From: Clostridium sp. UBA4108
GTDB taxonomy: Bacteria; Bacillota; Clostridia; Clostridiales; Clostridiaceae
NCBI GenBank assembly: GCA_002381695.1
Contig: DFXM01000043.1
Location: 1-19,488, forward strand
Direction: 5' to 3'
DNA: 19,488 nt
Every line of letters starts with the position of its first letter. Positions within the stretch are counted from its first letter, which is position 1. A program made the translations under genes and the position numbers. Under the pieces are notes generated by a model. It did no database searches and had not been told where the DNA came from. It saw only the letters and a list, made by a program, of their open reading frames with translations. Of this stretch, positions 1 through 6,393 are shown piece after piece.

Positions 1-58
1 AACGGTTTGCAAGTAATAATATGTAGTTCATTATCAACAGTATATTAAAACAAAGCAT
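1..58 (-). CDS. Possible start of a small membrane protein, cut by the window edge
   Basis: Nineteen codons read MLCFNILLIMNYILLLANR before the window ends. The start has an upstream GAGGA at about 10 nt, and the peptide is strongly hydrophobic, which suits the first membrane segment of a protein encoded to the left. It lies on the same strand as agrA, about 70 bp downstream, with no clear terminator between them, so it could be read from the agr transcript. I do not recognise it, and so short a stretch could be chance. Confidence 0.3.
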   Translation of the reverse strand, partial: MLCFNILLIMNYILLLANR

Positions 59-131
59 TAATTTTAAATCCTCTTTAAAGTCATCTACAGACTTATCATA
101 TACATTCTGATTATCATTGACATATAACCTT

Positions 132-857
132 TTACTTAACTAACCCCTTTAACAACCTAGTTGATACTATACATTCTTCACCATTTATCATATGAATTGT
201 CCTGTTGACTGTATCAACCTCTTTTATATTGTTTTTATTTACTATGTAAGAGCCATGACATCTGTAGAATCTACTATCTAAACTATTTTCAATATCCTTC
301 ATCTTTGAATAAAACTCTACCTGCCTATCTATAGCATGTATTATTATTTTGTGTATTTTGCTAGAGGTTTCAAAAAATAGTATCTTGTTTAGCTCCATAT
401 TTATGATTTTATCATCTACCTTTACGCTAAAAATTTTAGGGCTGTCTGCCATCTTAGTAGAGTGTTTTATGTTTGCATCCACTATACATTGATGTACTCT
501 TTCCCTTACATTTTTATAGTCATCTTTTATTATATAATCCAAAGCTTCCACCTTATATAAAAAGGTTAAATAGCTCATTTCCGCATGAGTAGTAACAAAT
601 ACAATAAACCCTCTTGGATCATATTTCCTTATTTCTGTTGCTAATTCTATGCCGTTTACATCTGACTTTAAATCTATATCTAGAAAATATAAACCTGATG
701 CACTATTTTCACTTATATAACTTATAAGTTCATCTGGGCTCCCAGTAGCTAATGCCAATTCCATATCAAAATCTTCTATTAAAATAACATCCTTAACTAT
801 TCTAATAAATTTTTCTCTTTGTTGTTTATCATCCTCACATATTAATATGTTAAGCAT
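132..857 (-). CDS. agrA: LytTR-family response regulator, AgrA/VirR-like
   Basis: A 241-residue response regulator. The N-terminal receiver domain opens with MLNILICEDD (acidic pocket E8, D9, D10), has the probable phospho-acceptor D60 in YFLDIDL, and K111 in the switch region LDYIIK. Residues from about 139 to the end form a LytTR DNA-binding domain, with the conserved stretch RFYRCHGSYIVNKNNI typical of AgrA-type proteins. The start at 857 is chosen because AATGGAGGTAACC places GGAGG just upstream; the longer in-frame start at 914 lies inside agrC and has no such site. Only 16 bp separate it from agrC, its probable cognate kinase. Family knowledge says LytTR regulators bind pairs of short direct repeats about two helical turns apart, and such pairs occur upstream of agrB here. 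Its regulon is unknown; the agr promoter itself is the inferred target. Confidence 0.93.
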   Translation of the reverse strand: MLNILICEDDKQQREKFIRIVKDVILIEDFDMELALATGSPDELISYISENSASGLYFLDIDLKSDVNGIELATEIRKYDPRGFIVFVTTHAEMSYLTFLYKVEALDYIIKDDYKNVRERVHQCIVDANIKHSTKMADSPKIFSVKVDDKIINMELNKILFFETSSKIHKIIIHAIDRQVEFYSKMKDIENSLDSRFYRCHGSYIVNKNNIKEVDTVNRTIHMINGEECIVSTRLLKGLVK

Positions 858-873
858 GGTTACCTCCATTTTA

Positions 874-2187
874 TTATTTATTAGCAATTTCAAGGAATTG
901 CTTAAATTCTCCATTCTCTATGAGTGTATCTAAGGAAACATTTGTATACTCGCCTAAAATTTTCTTTAAATTATTAAGACCTAAGCCTCTATCTTCACCC
1001 TTAGTAGAAAATCCATTCTGATAAATTTTATAGATCTGTACCTCTTCTTCACAGTTATTTATTATTGCTATTAAAACAGAGTTCTTCTTATTTATAAGTC
1101 CTATCTTTATAGATGGCTTTTGGCTATTTTCAACTGCTTCAATGGCATTATCAAGAAGTATACCCACTGCTTTACTAATATCTATAATATCCATATCTAA
1201 TCTTTCAATAGGCTCAGCAATATCAATAAATACATCAATGCCTAGTTCCTGTGCTCTTATAAGCTTAGATGAAAATATCCCCTTAATCTCTGGAATTTTT
1301 ATATTTGTAAGTAATCCTAATTTAAAGTTGTTTTTTTCTATACCTACGCTTAACGGCACTATTTTCTCATTGAAAAATTTTTCAAGTCCCTCCATATCCT
1401 CATTTTGCATATATCCAATCATTGAGGATAAAATATTTATGTAATCATGTCTAAAAACTCTCATTTCAGAATAAAGCTTTTCTAAATTATCTGTATATTC
1501 CTTTAAACTTTCGAATTGCTTTTGCTTATTTTTAAATTCTAACTCCTTTATAATATTTTTGAGCAATATGTACATTACTATCATTAATAAGAAAAAATAA
1601 GAAAAAAATAGTATTCCATTTATTTTTACAATATTATTTCTAGAACTGACCCTGGATTCAAAAATTATATTTATATAAAATATAACAACTGTTAACAGTA
1701 AGCTTATAACTGCTAATAATCCAAACTTTCCTTTAATATCTAAATTTGATATTTTTATCTTTTTATTAAGCAAAAATCCTAAAAATTTACTTATAAATTG
1801 CATCAATAACCATCCAATAACCACTATTCTCCAATAGAGATTAGGATTTTCCCTTATCATTGCAGCATCTCCACCAAATAATAAAACATAACCATTAGTA
1901 ACTAGATAATCTAATAATACTGCTATGATTATAGAAGTTAAAGGAATCGAAATACTCTCATATATATTTTTACTTTTAATATAAATATATATGATTGGAA
2001 TAATAGTCATTGGGATCATTGCTAAAAATTCACTTGTATTTACCAATAAAGAGGATATAATTATCACTAAAGTTATTATCGCTATTGCTTCCTTTAACTT
2101 AATTTTAAAGGAAACAATATTCCTGATAGAAATACATATTAACACAATTGTTCCTAATGGCATTAAATACTCTTTCATACTATACAT
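874..2187 (-). CDS. agrC: Membrane sensor histidine kinase, AgrC-like (GHKL ATPase)
   Basis: A 437-residue protein. About the first 210 residues are a string of hydrophobic segments (roughly 10-26, 33-50, 55-71, 80-104, 120-140, 155-176, 190-211), forming the polytopic sensor domain. A helical linker follows, then the phospho-acceptor H247 in FRHDYIN. The C-terminal ATP-binding domain carries an N box at LLDNAIEA (344-351) and a glycine box RGLGLNNLK (400-408). This is the AgrC layout: a membrane domain senses the thiolactone peptide and a cytoplasmic HPK10-type kinase phosphorylates AgrA. The start at 2187 has AAGGGGG about 5 nt upstream; an internal ATG at 2178 is too far from it. The gene follows agrD after a terminator and has its own probable promoter, so kinase and regulator may be made at a basal level independent of agrBD. 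Confidence 0.92.
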   Translation of the reverse strand: MYSMKEYLMPLGTIVLICISIRNIVSFKIKLKEAIAIITLVIIISSLLVNTSEFLAMIPMTIIPIIYIYIKSKNIYESISIPLTSIIIAVLLDYLVTNGYVLLFGGDAAMIRENPNLYWRIVVIGWLLMQFISKFLGFLLNKKIKISNLDIKGKFGLLAVISLLLTVVIFYINIIFESRVSSRNNIVKINGILFFSYFFLLMIVMYILLKNIIKELEFKNKQKQFESLKEYTDNLEKLYSEMRVFRHDYINILSSMIGYMQNEDMEGLEKFFNEKIVPLSVGIEKNNFKLGLLTNIKIPEIKGIFSSKLIRAQELGIDVFIDIAEPIERLDMDIIDISKAVGILLDNAIEAVENSQKPSIKIGLINKKNSVLIAIINNCEEEVQIYKIYQNGFSTKGEDRGLGLNNLKKILGEYTNVSLDTLIENGEFKQFLEIANK

Positions 2188-2211
2188 ATTCCCCCTTCTA
2201 AATCTACTAGA

Positions 2212-2217
2212 ATTATA
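2212..2217 (-). promoter_or_regulatory. Extended -10 promoter for agrC-agrA
   Basis: On the minus strand TGATATAAT gives a perfect -10 (TATAAT) with an extended TGn, 25 bp upstream of the agrC start. No good -35 hexamer is visible at 16-18 bp (the best is a TGCAAT-like match), which an extended -10 can tolerate. It lies just downstream of the terminator that follows agrD, so it would supply agrCA transcripts when the agrB promoter is off. Confidence 0.6.
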
Positions 2218-2261
2218 TCATAAATATGTATAATATTGCATGTTATAGAAAATATCATCCA

Positions 2262-2300
2262 AAAAAAGAGTTATGATAATTACTAATCATAACTCTTTTT
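2262..2300 (-). terminator. Rho-independent terminator between agrD and agrC
   Basis: A perfect 15-bp stem (2263-2277 with 2286-2300) with an 8-nt loop. The stem base is A/T-rich, so the hairpin is followed by seven T residues on the minus strand. It begins only 6 bp past the agrD stop codon and should end most agrBD transcripts, making agrCA expression depend on read-through or its own promoter. Confidence 0.85.
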
Positions 2301-2305
2301 ATTTG

Positions 2306-2485
2306 TTATTCTTCAGAATTTTCTTTTAATAGTTCCATTGGAATTTCAGGTTCGTAAATTCCCCACATTGTGCATCCTCTAACAGCCTTCTCACTTACTT
2401 TTACTGCTGCATTACCAAGCTTTCTTGCTACCTTTTCTTCAATACCCTCGTTGATGCTAAATAGTGTTTCTTTGAAATTTTTCAT
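2306..2485 (-). CDS. agrD: AgrD-like autoinducing peptide precursor
   Basis: A 59-residue gene located between agrB and agrC. The N-terminal half (about 1-36, MKNFKETLFSINEG...) is a charged amphipathic leader. A single cysteine, C38, sits in RGCTMWGIYEPEIPMELLKE. The tail YEPEIPMEL aligns with the DEVEVPKEL tail of S. aureus AgrD, so family knowledge places the AgrB cut between I43 and Y44 and predicts a thiolactone ring C-T-M-W-G-I. That ring has six residues, one more than the S. aureus type. The gene overlaps the end of agrB by 29 bp in another frame, and AGGGGG lies about 10 nt before the ATG. Position, single Cys and acidic Pro-containing tail make the call strong. The exact mature ends cannot be read from the sequence. 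Confidence 0.9.
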   Translation of the reverse strand: MKNFKETLFSINEGIEEKVARKLGNAAVKVSEKAVRGCTMWGIYEPEIPMELLKENSEE

Positions 2486-3092
2486 AATTTTTATACCCCC
2501 TATTTAATATCTTATATGTTATTGGCAATATGGTAATAACTTCGGCAGTGACAGCTATAATTATCATAGATTTTATAATATAGCTTGTACACATTAAAGT
2601 TATAATCATCAAAATAATTCCTGTTATAACTGCTTTCTTTTTTAGTTTAGCTCTTAATTTTTTACCTAGTATTGGATGCTTCTCTGTATCTGCTGGTGAA
2701 TAGATATATATAAGTAAATTCAATATGGCAAATATGATAACCACCATGTAATTATTTATTTGCATATAAGAGCTTATATAAGGTCCCCCTAAAAATATAA
2801 GAGAAGTAGTGCTTGTACACACTATGCTATTTTCAGCATGTAAACCAAAGGCATTCTTTCTCAAGCTTCCAAAAATTAAAGACATAAATATAGCTTCTTT
2901 TAGCAAACCCAATATATATGCTAGGGAAAAAATAATAATGAACTTAGATATATTAATTAGTAATACTTCCATACCTAATTGCATTTTCTTGAGCTCTATT
3001 CCCTCTTTATTCAGATGTTTATTTATCTTTCTTGTAACTCCTGTTGCCACTTTTTCCATAATACTCTTATTACGTTTTACACTATTCTCCAT
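2457..3092 (-). CDS. agrB: AgrB-like peptide-processing membrane endopeptidase
   Basis: A 211-residue polytopic membrane protein. The AgrB catalytic signature is present: R78, H85 and C92 in RKNAFGLHAENSIVC, with the same seven-residue His-Cys spacing as S. aureus AgrB (H77/C84). Hydrophobic stretches before and after it (roughly 44-63, 66-76, 93-130, 152-190) fit the multi-pass fold. In the family, AgrB cuts the C-terminal tail of AgrD, forms the thiolactone and helps export. The start at 3092 is chosen because AGGTGA lies just upstream; the in-frame GTG at 3101 is part of that ribosome binding site. It is the first gene of the locus, preceded by a -10 and paired 21-bp-phased repeats. Confidence 0.93.
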   Translation of the reverse strand: MENSVKRNKSIMEKVATGVTRKINKHLNKEGIELKKMQLGMEVLLINISKFIIIFSLAYILGLLKEAIFMSLIFGSLRKNAFGLHAENSIVCTSTTSLIFLGGPYISSYMQINNYMVVIIFAILNLLIYIYSPADTEKHPILGKKLRAKLKKKAVITGIILMIITLMCTSYIIKSMIIIAVTAEVITILPITYKILNRGYKNYEKFQRNTI

Positions 3093-3109
3093 ATATATCA
3101 CCTGATTTC

Positions 3110-3176
3110 ATTATACAAGAAATTATGACTAAAATTGTATATTTGTAATAAGTGCTCTAATATATGTAATAAGTGC
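3110..3176 (-). promoter_or_regulatory. agrB promoter with paired LytTR-type direct repeats
   Basis: A perfect TATAAT lies at 3110-3115 on the minus strand, with no good -35 at the normal distance, as expected for an activated promoter. Upstream of it GTAATAAGTGC occurs identically at 3145-3155 and 3166-3176, start-to-start 21 bp (two helical turns). AgrA-type LytTR regulators are known to bind two short direct repeats with this phasing just upstream of a weak -35. The inference is autoinduction by the AgrA encoded in this locus. Confidence 0.7.
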
Positions 3177-3197
3177 ATAGATTTAATTATAATTTTT

Positions 3198-3229
3198 ATC
3201 ATAACCGTTATATTTTTTATCATAAGTGC
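3198..3229 (-). promoter_or_regulatory. Second 21-bp-phased repeat pair, probable regulator site
   Basis: TTATCATAA occurs twice with a 21-bp offset (core ATCATAA at 3198 and 3219). The second copy continues as ATAAGTGC, matching the agrB-proximal repeats at nine of ten positions; the first is degenerate after ATAA. Orientation is the same as the pair near agrB. It could be a secondary or weaker binding site. Confidence 0.45.
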
Positions 3230-3271
3230 CTAAATGTATTTTTTTCGTTCCTTATTTTAGTACTATATTAA

Positions 3272-3345
3272 GCACTTATTACATAATAAGTGTAAAATAA
3301 TTTTAAAAAATTTGCATTTATTACCTTAAATACACATTTTATTAC
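3272..3345 (+). promoter_or_regulatory. Repeats in opposite orientation; possible divergent promoter region
   Basis: The same motif appears in plus orientation: GCACTTATTAC at 3272-3282, GCATTTATTAC at 3314-3324 and CATTTTATTAC at 3335-3345. The last two are 21 bp apart, and the first is 42 bp (2 x 21) before the second. The first copy is also the left arm of a perfect palindrome (CACTTATTA-CA-TAATAAGTG, 3273-3292). A possible -10, TATAGT, lies at 3370-3375, 25 bp beyond the last repeat. This mirrors the agrB side and suggests a plus-strand transcript driven by the same regulator. Confidence 0.5.
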
Positions 3346-3384
3346 ATAAGTAGTATAAAAGAGTAAATGTATAGTAAAGTAATA

Positions 3385-3802
3385 ATTAGATAAAAACTTT
3401 CTTTATATATTACATATAAGTAATTACCTTATATGTGTTGTGAAATTCCCTTTATATTATAATTTATAAAAATATAAATTTATTATGGCAGTAATTAAAT
3501 AGATATTTTAGTCACCACTAATATTCTGTTATATTTAATGCTTTATATCTAAATACACTACTAAAAGCTCCTTAAAAATCATTAATATTTGAATATTCTT
3601 TAACCTGGCTGGAATATTTCTTTTATTAATTGATTAAAAACTGTTCTCCTTAAAAAGACATAATTATTCTCCCCCATACAAGTGGAATGGTTATGTGATT
3701 CCTTTGGCATTTATACAGACTATTTTATACACTGCCTAATATTTTAATTTATATTTACAAAAAAAACTGTAGTGGCTTATTTAAAGCTACTACAGGTTTT
3801 TT
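3385..3802 (+). ncRNA. Putative agr-linked non-coding RNA (RNAIII-like by position)
   Basis: The stretch between agrB and the next gene (3102-3831) holds no open frame with a ribosome binding site on either strand. Reading plus, it starts after the inverted set of 21-bp-phased repeats and ends at a strong terminator (3767-3802), giving a transcript of about 420 nt. It contains two CTCCTTAAAA motifs (3568-3577, 3646-3655) and TTCTCCCCC (3667-3675), which are complementary to ribosome binding sites, and a GGAAT/ATTCC hairpin near 3684-3702. S. aureus RNAIII is produced divergently from agrB and uses C-rich loops in a comparable way; no sequence homology is claimed. The 5' end is a guess and no transcription evidence exists here. 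Confidence 0.35.
3759..3802. terminator. Bidirectional rho-independent terminator
   Basis: A 10-bp stem, CTGTAGTGGC (3767-3776) with GCTACTACAG (3786-3795) including one G-T wobble, loop of 9 nt. It is flanked by eight A residues on the left and six T residues on the right, so it can act on both strands. On the minus strand it ends the transcript of the gene stopping at 3832; on the plus strand it would end the putative agr-linked RNA. Confidence 0.85.
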
Positions 3803-3831
3803 ATGTTAATAAAACTCATTATATCTTATAA

Positions 3832-4410
3832 TTACTCCTTATCCTTAATATCTTCAATTATCAACTTTTCAATCTGAGCTTTCTCTGCTTCAGTAATTTT
3901 TGCTTTAATACTTTCGAAGTAATTTTTAGCAGTTGTAACCACCATCTTAAATTCTAAATTCTCTTCTACATAAGCTTTTAATTTTTCTATAACCTTATCA
4001 CTACCTGAAAAATCAAAGGCTCCTAATCTATCCGCTCCATTATCTAGTTTATATCCCTCTACTACATACATGCGAAGATACCACCTTGCATCACCATCAT
4101 ACAGGCCTATATTAACTAAATCATCACCTGCTCCATTTTTATAAAGATTTTCCTCATCCTTTACTAAAGTAAAAATCTCTTCCAAAATTATAAGATGCTT
4201 TTCCATTAAGCAGCAATCATGTTGAAACCAATCCTTGCACCTATATATTTTATCTAGTAACTGCTCTTCCTTTAACATATTTAAGAGTACTCTTATAGTG
4301 TTGGCAACTTCCTTCAATGGAATCAATCTATTTATATTATCTAAATGCAGATTATCCTGGTGAAAAGGACTTATTCCATTTATAGCTCTATGAAAAATTT
4401 CACTATCCAT
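3832..4410 (-). CDS. Unrecognised 192-residue soluble protein
   Basis: The protein starts MDSEIFHRAINGISPF and has no signal peptide or membrane segment. It appears mostly helical. A hydrophobic/helical first half (about 33-85) contains a CKDWFQHDCC cluster (Cys near 58, 66, 67). A middle region includes GLYDGDARWYLRMYVVEGY (about 102-120). The C-terminus is charged and Lys/Glu-rich (about 140-192), consistent with a long helix or coiled coil. I do not recognise the family. GGGAGA lies about 12 nt before the ATG, further than usual. The membrane-protein gene upstream on the same strand ends 26 bp before it, so the two are probably cotranscribed; the bidirectional terminator at 3759-3802 closes this unit. 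Confidence 0.75.
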   Translation of the reverse strand: MDSEIFHRAINGISPFHQDNLHLDNINRLIPLKEVANTIRVLLNMLKEEQLLDKIYRCKDWFQHDCCLMEKHLIILEEIFTLVKDEENLYKNGAGDDLVNIGLYDGDARWYLRMYVVEGYKLDNGADRLGAFDFSGSDKVIEKLKAYVEENLEFKMVVTTAKNYFESIKAKITEAEKAQIEKLIIEDIKDKE

Positions 4411-4436
4411 TCACATTATTTCTCCCAAAATATTTA

Positions 4437-5024
4437 TTATAAACCTATGGTAAATAAACTATAATTTTTTACAAACATAAAAGTAACAAAAATAAGTACT
4501 CCAATTCCTAAAATTATTAACTCAGTGCCTGTTATTTTTATATTAAAATCCTTAACAGTTTTTAATAAGGTTATAAAATCTGAAACTATTTCCTTAGGAT
4601 TGGTTAGTGATTTGAAGTTTCTTATTTTATAGACATACATACTGCTATTATCCAGCTCTATAAATACATTCTGCTCCTTTCTTACACCATGCTTTTTTAA
4701 AATACTATTAAATATATCTGCTATCTTTCCCTCATCTACATTATATATAGCTATACCAATTCCTCTACATCTTCTAAAAATGATATACACAGCCAACATT
4801 GCTATTAAAAGTCCATAGTATGCTACCATTTCCCCATTAAAACCATTATGGCTAATGTCATATATAAGGAAAAATCCTGTAATTACAGATATTGCTAACC
4901 CCCAGTCCCAATATCTTACCTTAGCCACATATAGAGTATTCCTTTTTATTTTTGTTCCTCTAATAATCAAATCTATTGCAGAAACTACCACAAACATAAG
5001 TAAAATTACACTAATTTTATCCAT
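4437..5024 (-). CDS. Unrecognised membrane protein with a soluble central domain
   Basis: A 195-residue protein with four predicted membrane segments (about 4-21, 41-57, 65-83 and 167-187). Between the third and fourth lies a soluble domain of about 80 residues (IYNVDEGKIADIFNSILKKHG...), whose fold I cannot name. Basic residues after the third segment (FRRCRG) suggest that domain faces the cytoplasm. AAGAAAGG stands about 9 nt before the ATG. It lies 92 bp downstream of tldE but beyond a long hairpin, and 26 bp upstream of the soluble hypothetical gene, with which it likely forms a two-gene unit. No function is proposed. Confidence 0.75.
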   Translation of the reverse strand: MDKISVILLMFVVVSAIDLIIRGTKIKRNTLYVAKVRYWDWGLAISVITGFFLIYDISHNGFNGEMVAYYGLLIAMLAVYIIFRRCRGIGIAIYNVDEGKIADIFNSILKKHGVRKEQNVFIELDNSSMYVYKIRNFKSLTNPKEIVSDFITLLKTVKDFNIKITGTELIILGIGVLIFVTFMFVKNYSLFTIGL

Positions 5025-5076
5025 GATTAATACCTTTCTTAAATTTCATTATTTTATTCTTATTGAGTACATCTAC

Positions 5077-5105
5077 AATAAGCTGTGCTAAAAGCACAGC
5101 TTATT
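5077..5105 (-). terminator. Long hairpin after tldE, probable terminator
   Basis: A perfect 13-bp stem, AATAAGCTGTGCT (5077-5089) with AGCACAGCTTATT (5093-5105), and a 3-nt loop. It lies 11 bp past the tldE stop codon. The T run after it on the minus strand is poor, so termination may be partial, or the hairpin may stabilise the mRNA end. Confidence 0.55.
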
Positions 5106-5115
5106 TAACAAATTT

Positions 5116-6393
5116 CTATTTTCCTGCTATATTTACATTTTCAACTTCAATAAAGGCTGGTCCATTATACCAATCGTCCTCAACTACTTCCTTTGATAAA
5201 TACATATTCTTTTCAATGTCCTTTATATTACCAGATACGGAGCCACCAGTGATTGGCGTTCTCTCTCCATCATGCCATATAAATCCAAGTCTTATTTCTC
5301 CTGCGAAATCTCCTGTCATATCATCTACTTGGAAGCCTGAGAAGGTTACAAGTTCTAGACCATCTCCTGTTCTCATTTCTTCAACACTCTTATTTCCAGG
5401 TAGAACTTTTACATCCCTTATATTCCCTGTTGGTTCAACTCCTAAATAATATGAAAATCTTTTACCGCCATGGATAGCCTTAACCTGTCCTTCTTCAATT
5501 AAGGTGACACTTTTCAACTCTATACCATCTTGATCATAAGGCACCTTTGGATCTAGGCACATATTTATTTTATCTCCCACAACTTCTTGTCCTTGTATAT
5601 CATCACCAACTTTTACTTTTGAAACTTCTTGATATATAAGTGCTGTATTTAATATGCTCTTATAATAATAAGATATCTCTTTAGCAGCCTCTTCTCCAAG
5701 GATTACTCTATACTTTCCTGTATTTGGTGCTTCCACTGCCTTATCTCTCCACATAGCAGTATGGATAGCCCCTTTTGTTTTTTCAACTAAAGCTTCTCTA
5801 TTAAAATCTCCTTGTTTAAACACATTGAAAATTTCTACATCTTGCTTATCCTTCCACTGAGTTATACATTCTATCTCTGAAGAATATTTTTCATAAGCCA
5901 CATCAAGACCATTAGAGTTAATTATTCTAATTCTATCTTTATTTAAGAATATTTCACTGGAATTTATTCCACCCTGCTCATATTTATCCTCACCATAGAT
6001 AGCATCCCTTAACATTAAAGCTCCCTCTTCTAAGGAACATTCACTTAAATTTGAAGATATACTTTTACTAGTTTCTTTTATTCCTTCAGTAAGCGGATAA
6101 TATTTATTTTTTACAAAGCCAGCGGAATAGAGTCCTCCACGGAAAATCTCTACCATTTCTTCCATAGTCATATTGGGATGAACTTTAACTGTAGCCTGTC
6201 CTTTGTACTTTTCTTCATCTTGCTCATAGTCCTTATATATAGTTACTTCATAGTGAACTACATGTTTTTTTCTATTCATATCTAAATCACTTTTTATAAA
6301 AAATAACTCTACACTTTCAATTTCACATTCTACAATTTTATATAGTGTGACTCCACTTTGTTCTAAAGCCTTTAGTATATTTTCAATCATCAT
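5116..6393 (-). CDS. tldE: TldE/PmbA-family peptidase partner subunit
   Basis: A 425-residue protein of the TldD/PmbA family. The C-terminal part carries the family stretch FSGFQVDDMTGDFAGEIRLGF followed by ITGGSVSGNI, typical of TldE/PmbA. It lacks the HExxxH zinc motif found in the neighbouring TldD, as expected of the non-catalytic partner. In E. coli, TldD and TldE form a heterodimeric metalloprotease that degrades flexible peptides and matures microcin B17. The gene starts at the first of two ATG codons, overlapping the tldD stop by one base (TAATG), with AGGA upstream, which implies translational coupling. The physiological substrate in clostridia is unknown. The presence of two peptide-signalling systems in this window makes peptide turnover an idea only. 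Confidence 0.9.
   Translation of the reverse strand: MMIENILKALEQSGVTLYKIVECEIESVELFFIKSDLDMNRKKHVVHYEVTIYKDYEQDEEKYKGQATVKVHPNMTMEEMVEIFRGGLYSAGFVKNKYYPLTEGIKETSKSISSNLSECSLEEGALMLRDAIYGEDKYEQGGINSSEIFLNKDRIRIINSNGLDVAYEKYSSEIECITQWKDKQDVEIFNVFKQGDFNREALVEKTKGAIHTAMWRDKAVEAPNTGKYRVILGEEAAKEISYYYKSILNTALIYQEVSKVKVGDDIQGQEVVGDKINMCLDPKVPYDQDGIELKSVTLIEEGQVKAIHGGKRFSYYLGVEPTGNIRDVKVLPGNKSVEEMRTGDGLELVTFSGFQVDDMTGDFAGEIRLGFIWHDGERTPITGGSVSGNIKDIEKNMYLSKEVVEDDWYNGPAFIEVENVNIAGK

Noticed and set aside
857..914. Longer start for the response regulator at 914
   Set aside because: The 19 extra residues overlap the agrC end, and GGAGG lies directly before the ATG at 857, which also gives the usual receiver-domain start.
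3093..3101. GTG start for agrB at 3101
   Set aside because: The GTG is part of the AGGTGA ribosome binding site of the ATG at 3092. The same logic rejects 10864 for the membrane protein and 14426 for regulator paralog 2.
3145..3345. CRISPR-like short repeats
   Set aside because: The motif is only 9-11 bp, occurs in both orientations and has no uniform spacer of CRISPR length. The 21-bp phasing fits regulator binding sites.
3600..3710. A 36-codon minus-strand frame starting MPKESHNHST in the agr intergenic region
   Set aside because: There is no ribosome binding site before the ATG, the composition looks random, and it lies between a terminator and repeats. It is treated as non-coding.
5063..5449. 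A 128-codon plus-strand frame opposite tldE
   Set aside because: It is a serine/proline-rich antisense shadow of the tldE coding sequence with no ribosome binding site. Other antisense frames over agrC, agrB, the ABC genes and the LysR gene were rejected likewise.
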